Source: Mangifera indica
Lineage: Eukaryota; Streptophyta; Magnoliopsida; Sapindales; Anacardiaceae
Direction: 5' to 3'
Length of the DNA stretch: 64,000 bases
Assembly: GCF_011075055.1 (NCBI RefSeq)
Contig: NC_058152.1
Location: 9,114,001 to 9,178,000, forward strand
The first letter of the stretch is position 1; each line of letters starts with the position of its first letter. The position numbers were made by a program, and so were the translations under genes. The notes beneath the pieces are model-generated. The model was not told the DNA's origin and ran no database searches. It worked only from the letters and a program-made list of their open reading frames with translations. Shown one piece after another: positions 38,844 through 50,920 of the stretch.

Positions 38844-39699
38844 TTAAATTTATTGTTCTTACAAATTTACATTGACTCTTCTCAGATTTCATTATTATTT
38901 TAATTGACTCTCATATTTAACTTTTATTCAATATTGAACCCCTGTGTTTTACTTTGGATTCACCATTGTATTCAAGAGGTGAGAGTGATCATTTTTTGAA
39001 ATGTAAAAGAAAGTTTGTTGTTTCAAAACTCATACCTGTTATTGTAATATTAATACTTCCAATTATTTGTCCAAATTATTAACGATTCGATAAATAAAGT
39101 TAATCATCTGGTTTAAACTTATAGTTCTTTGCTTAAATTCTTAGTCGTTAATTCAAAATTATCTCTTCTTTGTACTCATTGCACCATATTATTTTTTACT
39201 TATATAATCACTGTTTGGGGGGTGAGAGTGTTAATTTTTAAGAATTTGAAGAGAGAGTTTTCTTTTTTGTCAAAAAATAAAGACAGTGATGAGTGGGGTG
39301 GGTCAAATTTCTCATTCCCCATTCCTGCTAGATGAAACATTCCTCTCCCTGCTCCTTGGCCCCCACGCTAATGCATTTTTGGAGCAAGATCAATAATCTT
39401 TACATTACTTGTTATTCGTTTATCTTTTACTCAATTCCCTTTTATATGTTGTTACTGGAACTCAAGTAGGACACTTTGATGCATTTTTGGATTAAATCAT
39501 CATCAACTTAAAGAGAATGAAATGGGTACACCGCACACCCCTCTTTCAGTCTGAACCGAATACATGACCTAAGAAAATTCCAAGACAACGGTTTGGACCT
39601 TAAATCATCCTATTAACTATAAGATGATCACTTTAAATTTGAGAACTTTTGCTTGATAAGTAATACAAGGAAGAAGAAATCAAAACTAACATGTGCGAT

Positions 39700-40040
39700 T
39701 AAAGGTAACAATGGGTTGAGTTATGTTGTGCTAGACCAAAAATGACAAAAAAATAAATATATCAAATATCATGTTGTTTGATACCAAGTCTAACAAAAAT
39801 GTGAGTTTTGATGGGTCCTGTCAACCCATCAAATCTCAAGACTCATAACACAACCTAAGAAATAGCTTATGCAACGACAGGTCATGCTTTTATAAGGTTT
39901 TTTATAGACTTTTTGCAAAAAATATTATTTTTTATTTAAAATCATATCTTGCTAACCTTTTTACCTTCTTGCAAGACCCTAACATAAAGCTGGGTCATGT
40001 CCAAAAAAAGTGGGTCATGTCAGACCCACTGCCAAGTCTA
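39700..40040. mobile_element. hAT-type MITE (family C)
   Basis: A 341-bp element with inverted ends TAAAGGTAACAATGGGTTGA and the inverse of TAGACTTGGCAGTGGGTCTG. Candidate 8-bp target duplication TGTGCGAT (39692-39699) and TGTGCAAA (40041-40048), matching at 6 of 8. The interior has paired GGGT/ACCC blocks. No coding capacity. Confidence 0.6.
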
Positions 40041-40048
40041 TGTGCAAA

Positions 40049-42004
40049 CATCAACCGACATCAAAATTTCAAGTTATATGAAATTGTAGTCTTCTGTTTA
40101 ATTTCTTGATATTTGTCTTGTTATTTCAGTTTTATAAATGGTATAGTAAGTTGTACTTGGTCATTATTCAAATCTATTAATTAGTTATTATTAACCTTAG
40201 AGTATGTTCCAAGACTTAATAAATAGGATATCATCTATGTAATAAAAAATAAGAGATTTTAAATAACAGAAAAGAAATTCAGAGCTCCTTTTTATTGTGT
40301 CTAATCTTGTATTCAACCCCTACCTAAAATTAATGGTAAAGCTCCTCCTTGATCATGGTTTGACCTTTACATCTTGGAATTCTTTGTTTGGTTTTTAATT
40401 TATTTTTCTTCCTTATTCAAACACCCAAAAACCACCTAAAAATATAATCTTCAAATTCAGTTAGTTCAATTCCGATAATAGAAAATCTCCGTCCCAACCC
40501 TATAGAAAAAGAATGATCCCCTTGCCCAACTTGTCCCCATGAGCAACAAATATTTATGGTGGGATGACACAAAAATACTTAACCAACACTAAGTGTCACT
40601 GTACATACATAGAGAGATGTATGTATAATAAATATTAATTTAAGTATTAATAATAATGTGTTATTATATAATTGAATTTAATATTATTTTTAATTCAAAA
40701 TCATTCAATTATATAATAATATATTATCATTAATATATAAATTAGTATTCTTAAATGAACATAGTTTTTTTTAATGATAACAAGAAAACCTTATTTGATC
40801 AAGTATCTTTTTAGAGTTGAACTAATCACACCAAATAAATAAAATTATAAGTCTAATAATTAACTTCATAATCATTATATCAAATTCGGCAAAAATTTAT
40901 TCGTCATGTGTTACTAACTTAATCTCAAACCTAAAACCTTTTACTCCACGATTCTATATTTTCTAATGGGAATCAAAAATTGAAAATTGGGGCTGAAATT
41001 GTCCTTTTATCTTCTGCACAGAATCTATCCTCTACTACATTTATATAGTAATGTTGTTGGTCCCACTTGCATCTCCATTGTTTCATTTCTAACACTCTAT
41101 TTCCCTTTCTATGAGAAGACGATAAGTTGTTAAATTTTACCCTTTAATCTTAAATTTGCATAAATACATATATAATCTTAAATTTTACTTTGATTTAATG
41201 GCAGGCAACCCAGTAATTAGAAAGCTGTTAAGTGGACATTAATATCTTTATTTGCAACCACAAAAATGTAAGAAGTTCTTAGTCTAAATGCAAATATAAA
41301 ATTTATATTTTACAAAATTATATTTAATACAAATTTTCACCCAACTTTTTAAATATAAAATAAATTAATTTTCTTCACCAACATGATAATTAATTAATTA
41401 ATTAATTACCTGAAATTATATTTTCAATTAAAGAATAAAAAATTTAATTATACTATTCCAAATGGTTGGAGTAGTGCTTTCACAAATACAATCTCTCTAC
41501 TAGATGGATGACTCCCAAAATCATATATAAGATGATGCATTCTAACAAATATGACTTGAATCATATAGTCAAAATTGCAGTTGGGATGGCACAATCCAAC
41601 CAATCACACTCATGACAATGTGATCTGACAAATATTATAATAAGATTTGTTGGCTGAATATAAGATTTAATATCAATCCATACTTAAGAAGACTAAAATC
41701 TTGAAAAAAACAAACTATTGTTAGCATTTGTCCTCTATGTTTTGATCAAATAAGCCCTCCCTGCATTTCAACTAGTTGTAATCATTTGCAAAACCCCATT
41801 TTGTTTTAACGATGATCATGATGTGAAATGAAGACGATAACTCAAACTGAAAATCAATGCCATTTTTAGGCCTTAATAGTTCTTACAACAATTCTACATA
41901 GTTGATCTACATTATTGTCTCAACCTTATGTTTCACAATCTCTCCAATCTATGTCAGTGGGACTTTACACACAACACAAGTACAATTATGATGAACACTG
42001 AAGA
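40049..42004. other. AT-rich intergenic DNA and BTB 3' flank
   Basis: No gene recognised. Near 40640-40745 there is an imperfect palindrome of AATAATGTGTTATTATATAATTGA and its inverse. A short (TTAA)n run lies near 41390-41405. The last few hundred bases before 42005 probably include the 3' UTR of the BTB gene. Confidence 0.4.
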
Positions 42005-45000
42005 TTACCTTGATTCAAAGCTGTTGGTTTCAGAGACTCGTAAAAATGATCTTCGCCACCAAATCTGGAAGGATTTGCTCAGGTTGGGGCATTCAGTACC
42101 ATGCTTGGAGAAACACCGGAACCATTCCATAAACAACACATACTGCTGCTTCAGTGGAAGTGTAAGGAGTGTCTGACCCATGGCTTCCTCTAGCGTCTTC
42201 ATTTCGAGCCCTTTTTTGCGTCTCTGCAGCCAACCAAAGTCTGATAGCATAGGGCCAAACCATGCTTGAAAAAGCGCTGATCTTGCTTCCGCCGGGCAGT
42301 GCAGTTTCCGTGTCCCCATTGCAATAAACAAATTTGCTGAAACCCGGCTGAGTTCATATCTAATCATTGGAGATGCATTCTCGTGCAATTTAAGTAGTTT
42401 TCCTTGATCTGCCCACAAATCTACAAATTCTTCTCCCATCTGCCGTTCTAGCAGGATCTCTAATAGCCAATTGATATTATCAACCTGTCTAGAGATGCGC
42501 TCAATCAAAGGCTTATTCTTCCCTTCTTTTGCCACTTTCTCCTGGGGGTAAGTGCCAGCAGCCTCATCAAATAGGTTCACTAGTGAACCCAGACAGGACT
42601 GACAAATGGCATAGAAATCCTCCCTGTTTAGGTCAGGTTGGTCCTTCTCGTAAACTGAGCTTCTGCACAGGATACCCTTGACTAATGACTTCAGCTCATT
42701 TCTAGCATTAGCATCAGAGCATGTCGTGATGGACCAAACAAGCTGCTGGGCTAAATTTCGTTGGGAGTCTCCAGCATCATGCAAATATAGTCTGGCCAAA
42801 ATGTCTCTAGTTGTTACCTCATCAAACTTGAATCTTGTAAAGAGGCTCCTCAATTTTTCCTCTTCTTCCTCATTCCAAGGAACAGCCTCAAGGTAATTTA
42901 GACAGGCCGAAACACCTTTAGTAAACATGATTCCAGCCGATACCTAGCAGAATTTTAAAATATCTCATTAGCATTCTGTTTATCACTAAAAAAAAAGTCA
43001 AAGTGCTATACAGAGAAATAATAGCTAATAATTCAAAGATCAACAATAATGTTTGAAAAAAACTTTCAATAAACGTTACGGCACAACTGAATAATTTTCT
43101 CATACAAACTTATAATCTAGAAGTTTTCATTTTTTACTTCCAGAGATTGGTAAGATTCAAATTCTTAAAAAAGATTCATCTACATTCCAATTCTAGGGAA
43201 ATAAAGTCAGAAGAAGTGAGGGCATAAATGTTGTTTTTCCATGGGCAACTTTATCGTGGTTCAATTCTATTCAATATTATCAAGGCATTTACATATTATG
43301 ACATGTTCTATACAAGCATAAGCCAGCTATTCGAAAGCAGAACCCTGAATAGAATATCATTTTCCTTCATCAAAATGTACATAGCCATCAAATCGGAACT
43401 TTACAGAATTACATCCCAGGATCAGAGTTTAGTAACCCAATACTGTGCATACAAGTTTTAGCAAAAAACTTTATTGTAAAGCCTATCTAATGCACCAAAT
43501 GTGCCACTCATATTCCATAAGAACCAAACTGGGTGCAATCATGTTCAAATTGATAGAAACCCTAAATAAATCTAAAACAAATGCATAAACACAGAACTAA
43601 AGTACTAGAAAAATTAATTACAAAAAAATATATGGTAGGATCAAGTCAGTTTCAGAATTATAAGCTTACTCTGCCTAGTGCCAATTCAAATCGAGGCAAA
43701 GCAGCTACTTGTGAGACAATAGTTATTATTCCTTCATAAATAAAAGAAGCAATTTTTGCACCCATATAGTTTACACTCTTCTTTTTCATTACTTTCCTCT
43801 CTTTCTTTATTTTTTATAATTAATTGATATAAATTAGGTTTTCATGTATACATAAGGAGAAAGCCAAAACTTAAGAAGAGACATTTTCACTTTTTTTTCT
43901 AGTGGTTGCATTGAATTAATGCAGTTTTAAGAAATTCTTCAGCACTCAAAAGTATTTTCAACTTCTATAACCAAAAACCAAAGATTTGTGATAAATTGCA
44001 TAACTTTCAGCAAAACTCACATTACCATACGCTTAGTAAGTGGTGCAGCCAGTGGAAAAGAATAAATCTACTAATTTTATATAAGTCCAAGTTTTGGTAG
44101 CTTGTGAGTTTTTCATACAATTTTCAATACACCAAGATTTACATAATTATGAACATTGAGTTGCCATTAATCTAGAACTAAATCAATTATTCAATTTTAA
44201 GTCGAAGTGCTACTAAAGAAATTAAAATTATGTTTAAATGTCATTAGTATCAAATATAGCAAAAGGTTTCTCAGGAGAGCTCAATTGCATTAAGTGTCAG
44301 GGTTGTGTTTTGTGTCAGGGTATCATTATAGCACAAGGTTCCTCAAGAATGCAATTAAGTGTAAGGGTTTTGTCAAAAATGTTGTTATTATTAATAACAG
44401 GATCATCAAACTTATAACAACAGAAATGACACAAAATTTAGAACTTACAGCAACACTAACAATACCGTAGAGTGTCAGGCTTATAACACTAGCACAAATT
44501 ATAACATAGAATGTCCGACTTATAACACTAAAGACAGACAAGCACACAAGCCAAATATCATAGAGTGTCCGCCTTATAACATAGAATGACCTCTAATCCA
44601 AACAAGCACACAAAACTTATCCTAAGATGCTTCCATATAACCAAATATCCATGAAATGCTCAATTTTTTTGCACACAATCCAAACCTCAAAAATCCTAAA
44701 GATATATTACATAGCTAAACTTGCCCACAGAACAACATTTGCCACAAAACCCTGGCACAAAAACTTGGAAACAACAAACACAAAGTTTAATAACAAATTA
44801 AAAATTAAGAAAAAAAAAAAAACTAACCTCAAGTATGTCAATACATCTATAAACTCCAATCTTCAATAATCTCTTAATGAGATTCTCATTGTCCTCAAAC
44901 ATGAGCTCAATCGTTTGCCTAAACACCCCCAAATTCTCCACATCTGGCACTTCAATCCTACAAACAGTTCTCGTTTTTTCAAAAAGCCTACCATTGTCTT

Positions 45001-45589
45001 TATTTTTATCATTTTTATTATTCTTCTTATTAAACTCCTGAATTAAATCCGCGAAAACTACCGAATTCGAGCACAAAACCCCTGAGTTCATCTCTAAAAC
45101 CAAACACCCGCCATGTCTCCCCTTCAATTTCAACCTCAAGTCATACAAATCCCCATCTACAGAGCCTGAACCCGACCCGGACCGATTTTCCGAACTTGAT
45201 GAGTTCGAGCAAGCGCCCTCGTTCGGGGCCCTGAATGAGCCCGATCTCGATCTGGGCACTGTTATATCGGCAGCCGGAGACTGGGTTTGACTTGGCCCAA
45301 GTTCCAGCATTGACCCAACGGTCAGATCCGAGTCAATAGGCGAGACTCGACCCGGTGACAAGATCCGACGCGGGTCGATCCGATTCACGAGGTTCATGTT
45401 CAACCCCGATTTGGAGCTCTGCGGGGATGCATGGGGGAGGGAATCGGGACAGGGTTTGGGAACCGAGACGGGTTTCGGGCACCGGGTCTTGAGGTTTTCG
45501 GGGCTGGCAGGCGGTACGGCGAAGGAGCAACACCAAGATCTCTGGCGAGACTTGACAGTGATTGAGCGACGGCGAGCGGAATCGCCCAT
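42005..45589 (-). CDS. BTB/POZ domain protein, At2g13690/At1g63850-like, two exons
   Basis: Exon 1 is 45589-44828 (254 codons) and exon 2 is 42943-42005, joined in phase 0 across a GT-AG intron, giving 566 residues. The N-terminus is basic and S/P-rich (MGDSARRRS, RQRSWCCSF, NRIDPRRILSPGRVSPIDSD). The BTB fold starts near residue 150 with DLYDLRLKLK, SVVFADLI, CRIEVPDVENLGVFRQTIEL and runs across the intron into GVSACLNYLEAVPW. The C-terminal half is helical and matches plant-specific BTB proteins of unknown role. BTB proteins commonly act as Cullin-3 substrate adaptors, but that is not shown here. I chose the ATG for MGDS because related proteins begin that way; an upstream in-frame ATG exists at 45703. 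Confidence 0.88.
44266..44600. repeat. Short dispersed motif cluster in the BTB intron
   Basis: Variants of AGTGTC(A/C)G(G/C)(C/G)TTATAACA recur at 44296, 44472, 44510, 44564 and nearby, with CAAGCACACAA repeats (44538, 44603). This suggests local tandem duplication. The rest of the 1884-bp intron has nothing I recognise. Confidence 0.45.
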
Positions 45590-45946
45590 TTGAGGGGGAG
45601 GGCAGTAGTCAGAAAGCGAGTTGGGAGAGAGTGAGCGAAGAAGAGAAGAGAGAGTAGTGAGCGTCGTTGTTTCCTGTTTTGAGACGGTCAGTGGTACACA
45701 CACAAAGGGAAATGATTTCTCCAGGTCCAGTGAAGACCGAAGAATGACGGAAGTGTCTTTTTTTAATTATTATTATTGTTATGATGCTTTCGTTTTTGGC
45801 CTTTTTTTCTTGGGAATTGTGGTGAGGGTTTCGGGGGGCTTTGCTTTGGCGATAAAAATAAGGAAATTGTTTAGATTTTATTATTATTTTATTTTTGAAG
45901 TTTGGATGGATGGAAATATTCCATAATGTTACTAAAAAATGGCATG

Positions 45947-45947
45947 A

Positions 45948-45986
<39 letters not shown>
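45947..45986. repeat. (ATT)n microsatellite
   Basis: About 13 ATT units upstream of the BTB gene. Confidence 0.95.
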
Positions 45987-46240
45987 TCTAGGACAACTTA
46001 GTAAAAATCAAACATAATTTATTGACTTAAATGAAGATGAATTTGGACATTGATGTTGACTTGACTTTCATCCTAACAATGTAAAATATAATGTTGTGAA
46101 ATCAGTAAAATTGACAACTCAAAAGCAATTTATCACATTCATAATAGAAAAAGTAAAAGTATGGGAAAAGAAAATGATGAGTTTTGGTGGATTTCTGATG
46201 GGAATAATAAAATACTACACCTTCTACCTTTTTGTTTTTT

Positions 46241-46884
46241 GGCCAAATGACTATATTCCCCTCAAAGTATCTTGTTATTTCAAATTTTTATATCTTAATT
46301 TTAAAAATCTTATTTACCCACTTATGAGTATTAAAGTTAACAAAACTCTAACCCTTTAAAATTTTATTTTATTTTTTTTAAACCTTAAAAACTAATAATT
46401 TCTTTATAGGTCAAGTTTAAAAAAAAAAGACACTCCCCCCCCCCCTAAGGTTTAGTTTTAAACTACGAAACTATCTTCGACGCTTCTCTGATACCATCTC
46501 CTTTCTCTTCCTCTGATGGTTGCTCCCTTACCATTTCTCTCTCAAACCAGTAGTCGTAAACCTAGCAAGAGATGAAACAATGTCTCCTCGACAAAGACAA
46601 AAGATCTCGTCTTTGTTATCTTCCTTGACAAAGACGAGATCTCGTCTTCGTTTTCCGTACTAAGCTGAAAGTCATTTTCAACGTCAATCAATGTCATCAA
46701 AGATTTTAAATGAGAGAAGTTTGGTTGCTAGATAGAGAGGAAACATCAAAAGATATTCATTGCAGGCAATGACGTTAGATTTGACATCAGAGATCTGAAA
46801 ACTAAATCCTAAGAAGAAAATATCATTTTTTAAAATTTAGGTTAGGGAAAAATTTTTAGTTTTTAAGGTTTAGAGGGAGGGCAA
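46241..46884. mobile_element. Mutator-like foldback element, right end truncated
   Basis: It starts GGCCAAATGACTATATTCCC and has family subterminal sequences (CTTATTTACCCACTTATGAG, CTAACCCTTTAAAATTTTA). The interior inverted arms ATCTCGTCTTTG/CAAAGACGAGAT (46600-46650) are present. The expected right end (inverse of GGCCAAANGACTATTTCCC) is missing: homology stops at the GTTTAGAGGGAGGGCAACG block. Confidence 0.7.
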
Positions 46885-46927
46885 CGTATCAAATTGACCC
46901 CACCTTGTACGCTTTCGAAACTTTTTT

Positions 46928-47025
46928 GGCCAAATCTCTCATTCCCACCCAAACTTTGATAACAGTATTATAAAGTTTGAAAATTCTGTTTGCCTTTAAA
47001 AAGTTTTGTTAATTTTGTTTTTAAT
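46928..47025. mobile_element. Second GGCCAAA terminus, fragment
   Basis: GGCCAAATCTCTCATTCCCA followed by CCCAAACTTTGATAAC resembles the Mutator-like TIR family but differs after GGCCAAA. No matching right end was found downstream, so it is a fragment or a related family. Confidence 0.4.
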
Positions 47026-48000
47026 TGTAAAAGATAAAAATTCCTTTGACTTTATTGAATGTAAATAATAATTAAAAACTAAAAACAATATTTTAATAAC
47101 TGGAATCAGCCTTGAACCAAGCAAGGGTTAGAAGAGAAATGATAAGGTAAAATTACAAATCTAACCAAGTCATGGTCAATCAGTGTTGAAAGTGAGGACA
47201 ACACAACAAGGTTGTGACCCGATTCACTAGCTCCCTCCCTGGTTATGGTTGTATTATGATAGCAAAAAAAAAAAAAAAAACAAAAAAGAGAAATGATAAG
47301 AATAAAGAAAAAAGGAAAAATGTAAAGGTAAAAAGATAAAATATAAATTAAATAGGATAAAAATATAATTCATTTATATTATTTAGAATGTAAATAATAT
47401 TAAATCTATTATATATTATACAAATTGATACAAAAAACAAATTTCTTAAAAAATCATATCCTATAAAGGGTTCAGGATGATTTTTATTTGGGGGCTTTTT
47501 TCATAATTTTAAGTAGATTTGGATTTATTAACCATCTAAGTTTGAATCCAACTAGACAAGTGTCAACTCAAATTGGACTCGTTTTTATAAATAAGTCTAT
47601 TCAAATATTTGAGTTCAAGTTTAGCTTCGATTAAATTTAAAATTATATTATTTTTGAATCAAATAAAATATCACCTTATTAATTTTAAATTATCTTAAAC
47701 TAGATATTTAAGATTTGAATTGATCTTGAATTAATTCTTGTTCAAATTTAGTTTAATTCAAATCAAACTTTATTTTTAAATGTTTTATGAATATTTTAAA
47801 CTTTTTATTTAATTTTAAGGGTATTAATAAAATATTTTAAAAAATAAATAAACAATTTTCTTTTATATAATTATATATATATAAATAATATATTATAATA
47901 TTTGTGATATTGTTTTATATTAAATTTATTGTTGAAATAAATCGTGAAAGGCAGCATGTATAGATAACGACAAGATTATTTGACAAGTCCCAAAAATTCC
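47026..48000. other. AT-rich intergenic DNA
   Basis: No gene recognised. There is an A run near 47264-47281 and long AT-only stretches (47330-47460, 47780-47935). Confidence 0.4.
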
Positions 48001-48052
48001 ATCCATCTGCCAACCCCCGAACCGTCCAAATCAATCGCCCATCACAATTCCC

Positions 48053-48400
48053 CACGTGTCCCCGCCAAATCATCTCCAGCATTCAACCCCTCGTGTCATC
48101 CTCTCATTGGCCCTTGAACTGCACTGAGAAAAATACACACCACGCCCAAGAGTTGAGTGCCTTGTTCCCCCTTCAGGTATTTGAAACGACAATTTGCCCC
48201 TTACACTCATTGTTGCATTCAAGTTTCCGTAGTTGGTAAAGGTCAACCTCACACAAATTTCTTCATTTGTGAGAAGAGGCCATCTCCCGGCACGTGTTGT
48301 AACCACCTCGCCACGTATGCGGACGGGATGCGGTGAGATTCTGCCACGTTACCTTGCGTGGTTCACTAGCTCAGCCAGCGCTGCAAAATTCTATATATAC
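48053..48400 (+). promoter_or_regulatory. Small-gene promoter with ACGT-core (G-box/ABRE) cluster and TATA box
   Basis: CACGTG G-boxes lie at 48053-48058 and 48291-48296. Further ACGT cores occur in CGCCACGTATG (about 48309) and CTGCCACGTTACC (about 48341), and a TATA box CTATATATAC lies at 48391-48400, about 100 bp before the ATG. Such clusters bind bZIP/bHLH factors and often mark ABA or stress response. The response is inference; the motifs are directly visible. Confidence 0.6.
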
Positions 48401-48499
48401 GAAGTTGAATTATATTGATTGACTTTAAGTTTTAGCAGTGGATGTTTTTCCTGTGCGACGAAATTGGGGGCATTTTTCTTCGTTAATTTCTGGAGAATA

Positions 48500-49083
48500 A
48501 TGGAAGGATCATCGGCTGTGAGCAGGAGGATTGATAGAACATCTTCCATAGAAACTGAGCCCAGAACACTCCGTAACCACCAAATTCAAAACGCAAGAGT
48601 ACGTGTGTGTCTATATGTATATATATATATATATGTAATTTGATATTTTGTTCAAGGAGTTTGTGGGATAATGATTGATGAGGGGGATGTTTTTCTGATG
48701 ATGCAGGAGGCAGCACTGTACGTGTTGAATAAGAGGAGCACAGAGGAGGCCATGAATGTGTTTTTGGAGGTAATAATTTCTTCTCTCTTCCATCTGTTAA
48801 AGCTTTCTGGTACTTGATAATTGTTCTCTATAGGATTTTTTTTATATTAAAATAATAGCATGCAGCATCTTGGCCTGTGTTTATTGGATATATGGGTTCC
48901 TACCATATCCATTAAAGATTGTTTTAAGAGTAAATATCATTTGCTTTTATTATTACGCGGAGTAAGGGAATATTCATTTAATTGTTGTAGGGACTGAAGC
49001 CAGTGGAGAGTGGAAGAAAGCAAGATGGAGAAACAATGATGGAGATAAGAGAAGAGCTTGAATATTTGGAAAACGAACTCTAA
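48500..49083 (+). CDS. Small conserved-looking plant protein, 84 residues, three exons
   Basis: Exons 48500-48598, 48707-48769 and 48991-49083 have good GT-AG junctions (AGA|GTACGT...GCAG|GAG; GAG|GTAATA...GTAG|GGA), all in phase 0. The 84-residue product begins MEGSSAVSRRIDRTSSIETE, continues RTLRNHQIQNAREAALYVLN and VFLEGLKPVESGR, and ends REELEYLENEL. It is charged and mostly helical, without a signal peptide or membrane span. I do not recognise the family by name. A degenerate second copy of the locus at 60.4-63.2 kb supports the exon model, because the exon 3 equivalent stays open there. The low-complexity (TA)n at 48616-48636 lies in intron 1. Confidence 0.75.
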
Positions 49084-49249
49084 TCTCCATTGCCAAGACA
49101 TGTGGCTTCTGCAAATTTCTAGTTGAGTTTCGATGTAACATATGATATGATACATACTTCCTGTACATAAATACAAGATGGGATTTTGCCTTTACCATTG
49201 ATTTCAATTTCATTTATTTGTTTGTTTCGATTTCTCTTTTCTTTTCACT

Positions 49250-50240
49250 AGTTTAACAAATACATAAACAAACCCCTTTCCCCTTCAAAGACTAAACCCC
49301 ATGTTGTAAAACTGAGTGTATCATCCTTGAGCCAGAAGCTTCTCACTAAATGACAGATGGTTAATGCCAAAAGAAAGGGGGTCAATCCGACGAGAAATAT
49401 GAAAAACAAGACTGAAGATAACCGAATGTCGAGGATTATTGGACCAAAGACTGCTGAAAACAAAAACCATTGCCGAACCAATATGCAGATAATCTCAGTA
49501 CTTGAACTTGCAGGTTTGGATGAGAAACCAAATCTAATATGTTTCTCATCCCAGAAAGCAGGCAATAACAGAAACATAAAAACCGGATACTTCATGAATA
49601 AAGCCAATAATTCATGAATTTGATTTCTTTAAAAACAAAATAAAAATTCAAAAATTAATCCAAACCCACGGGAAGAGAGAAAATAAAGATAAGAAAATTA
49701 GAACCGAAAACCTTAATAAAAACGCCAAGATTGGAAACACAAAATGCAGAACAGAATTAGAGAATTAAAACACCTAACACTGGAATGAACATCTAAAACC
49801 CTGAGAAACCACCATACTGAAAACCCATTAAAATAGCACCAGAAAGCAAATCCAGACACAAAACCTACAAATAATTCATGAATTTGATGTAATTTTTTTA
49901 AAATCAAAGAAAATTTTCAAAATTAATCCAAACCCAGAGACAGAAACTACGAACTGTTAAAAACCCAAAACTGAAATCCAAAACCGTTCAAAACCCATAT
50001 CACAAACAATCAAACCCCAAGAAAAAATCAAAACTGGAAAAATAAGGGTAAAGAAACAACATAATCTTGTGTTGGAGATCTTAACGGGAGAGAGAAAGCG
50101 CTCTAAGAGGAGCGAAGACAGCGAGAGCGATTGAAGGAGCGTCGTGAGGTAGAGAACGAGCTAAGAGAGAGTAAAGAGAGAGAACTGAAATTTGAAAAAT
50201 TGCGCGGAGTAGTCGTCAAGTTCAACGGTGTAGGGCATGG
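49250..50240 (-). other. Possible minus-strand transcribed region
   Basis: Near 50060-50230 the minus strand is CT-rich with repeated CTCTCTC/GCTC blocks, like a plant 5' UTR. It is followed (lower coordinates) by T-rich sequence with TTTGGGTTT motifs typical of a first intron. An open frame at 49607-49248 encodes hydrophobic segments (SVLFFIFLVGLTPFLLALTI). That part is also present at 62915-63215 but frameshifted there, so coding is unproven. I do not recognise a product. Confidence 0.25.
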
Positions 50241-50379
50241 GTACGGCCTTCCCTTTATAATAACAGGGCTAAACTTTTACTTTATTTACATGTATGTCAT
50301 TGTTAGTTAACTTAATAAGCAATATTACTCGTACTATCACGAGGGCGTTGCTCGATATAAATTTTCCATGTGATGACAC

Positions 50380-50920
50380 TAAATATCCTATTTAGTCAGC
50401 CTACACAACAACCGCAAAGAAAAACACACAAAAGATAATTTATCAAATATTTGATATACGAAAACTTAATCTTTTTATTAATTTTAAAAAAGGATTATAA
50501 GTTTATTGTAGAGAGAGTTTATACTGAATTTTTCCACTTTTCTCATTGCTTTTCACAACTCAATTTATAGATATAGGTTTTGGTTGACATCCCCAACTAT
50601 TAGACGACATCTTAGGACACTAAGCACATAGTGGGACATGTGTCTTTCATAGAGTTGAGCCACCTATTTTCATTCTTTGGTTAACCACGTTCTTTCTACC
50701 CACATTCCCTGCTTGGAGCATAATTCATGACATCATGGGTATATTTTTGTGCAAGTCTCTGCTCCCCCATGTTCTTTGACTTTATCCATGTTTTAGGACT
50801 TAGTCTAATTTGAATGTATTGCATTTAATGATTGTGATAGCATACTATAGAAGTCTGATAAGTTACATCTTCAGGGTGCATATTCAGGATAGGGGTAAGG
50901 GCTTCGAGAGGGGTGTTACA
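50380..50920 (-). mobile_element. LTR-like fragment ending GTGTTACA
   Basis: Read on the minus strand it starts TGTAACACCCCTCTCGAAGC at 50920, the usual start of several plant Gypsy LTR families. There is no pol beside it in that orientation; the next base belongs to the Copia remnant. The far boundary near 50380 is a guess. Confidence 0.4.

Noticed and set aside
45590..45703. BTB gene starting at the upstream in-frame ATG 45703
   Set aside because: The extra residues look like 5' UTR translation; related proteins begin at the MGDS-type methionine. It cannot be excluded without transcripts.
47160..47260. Possible tRNA-like segment with GGTTGTGACCCGATTCACTAG
   Set aside because: No cloverleaf with a paired acceptor stem could be drawn; a similar phrase near 12820 suggests repeat debris.
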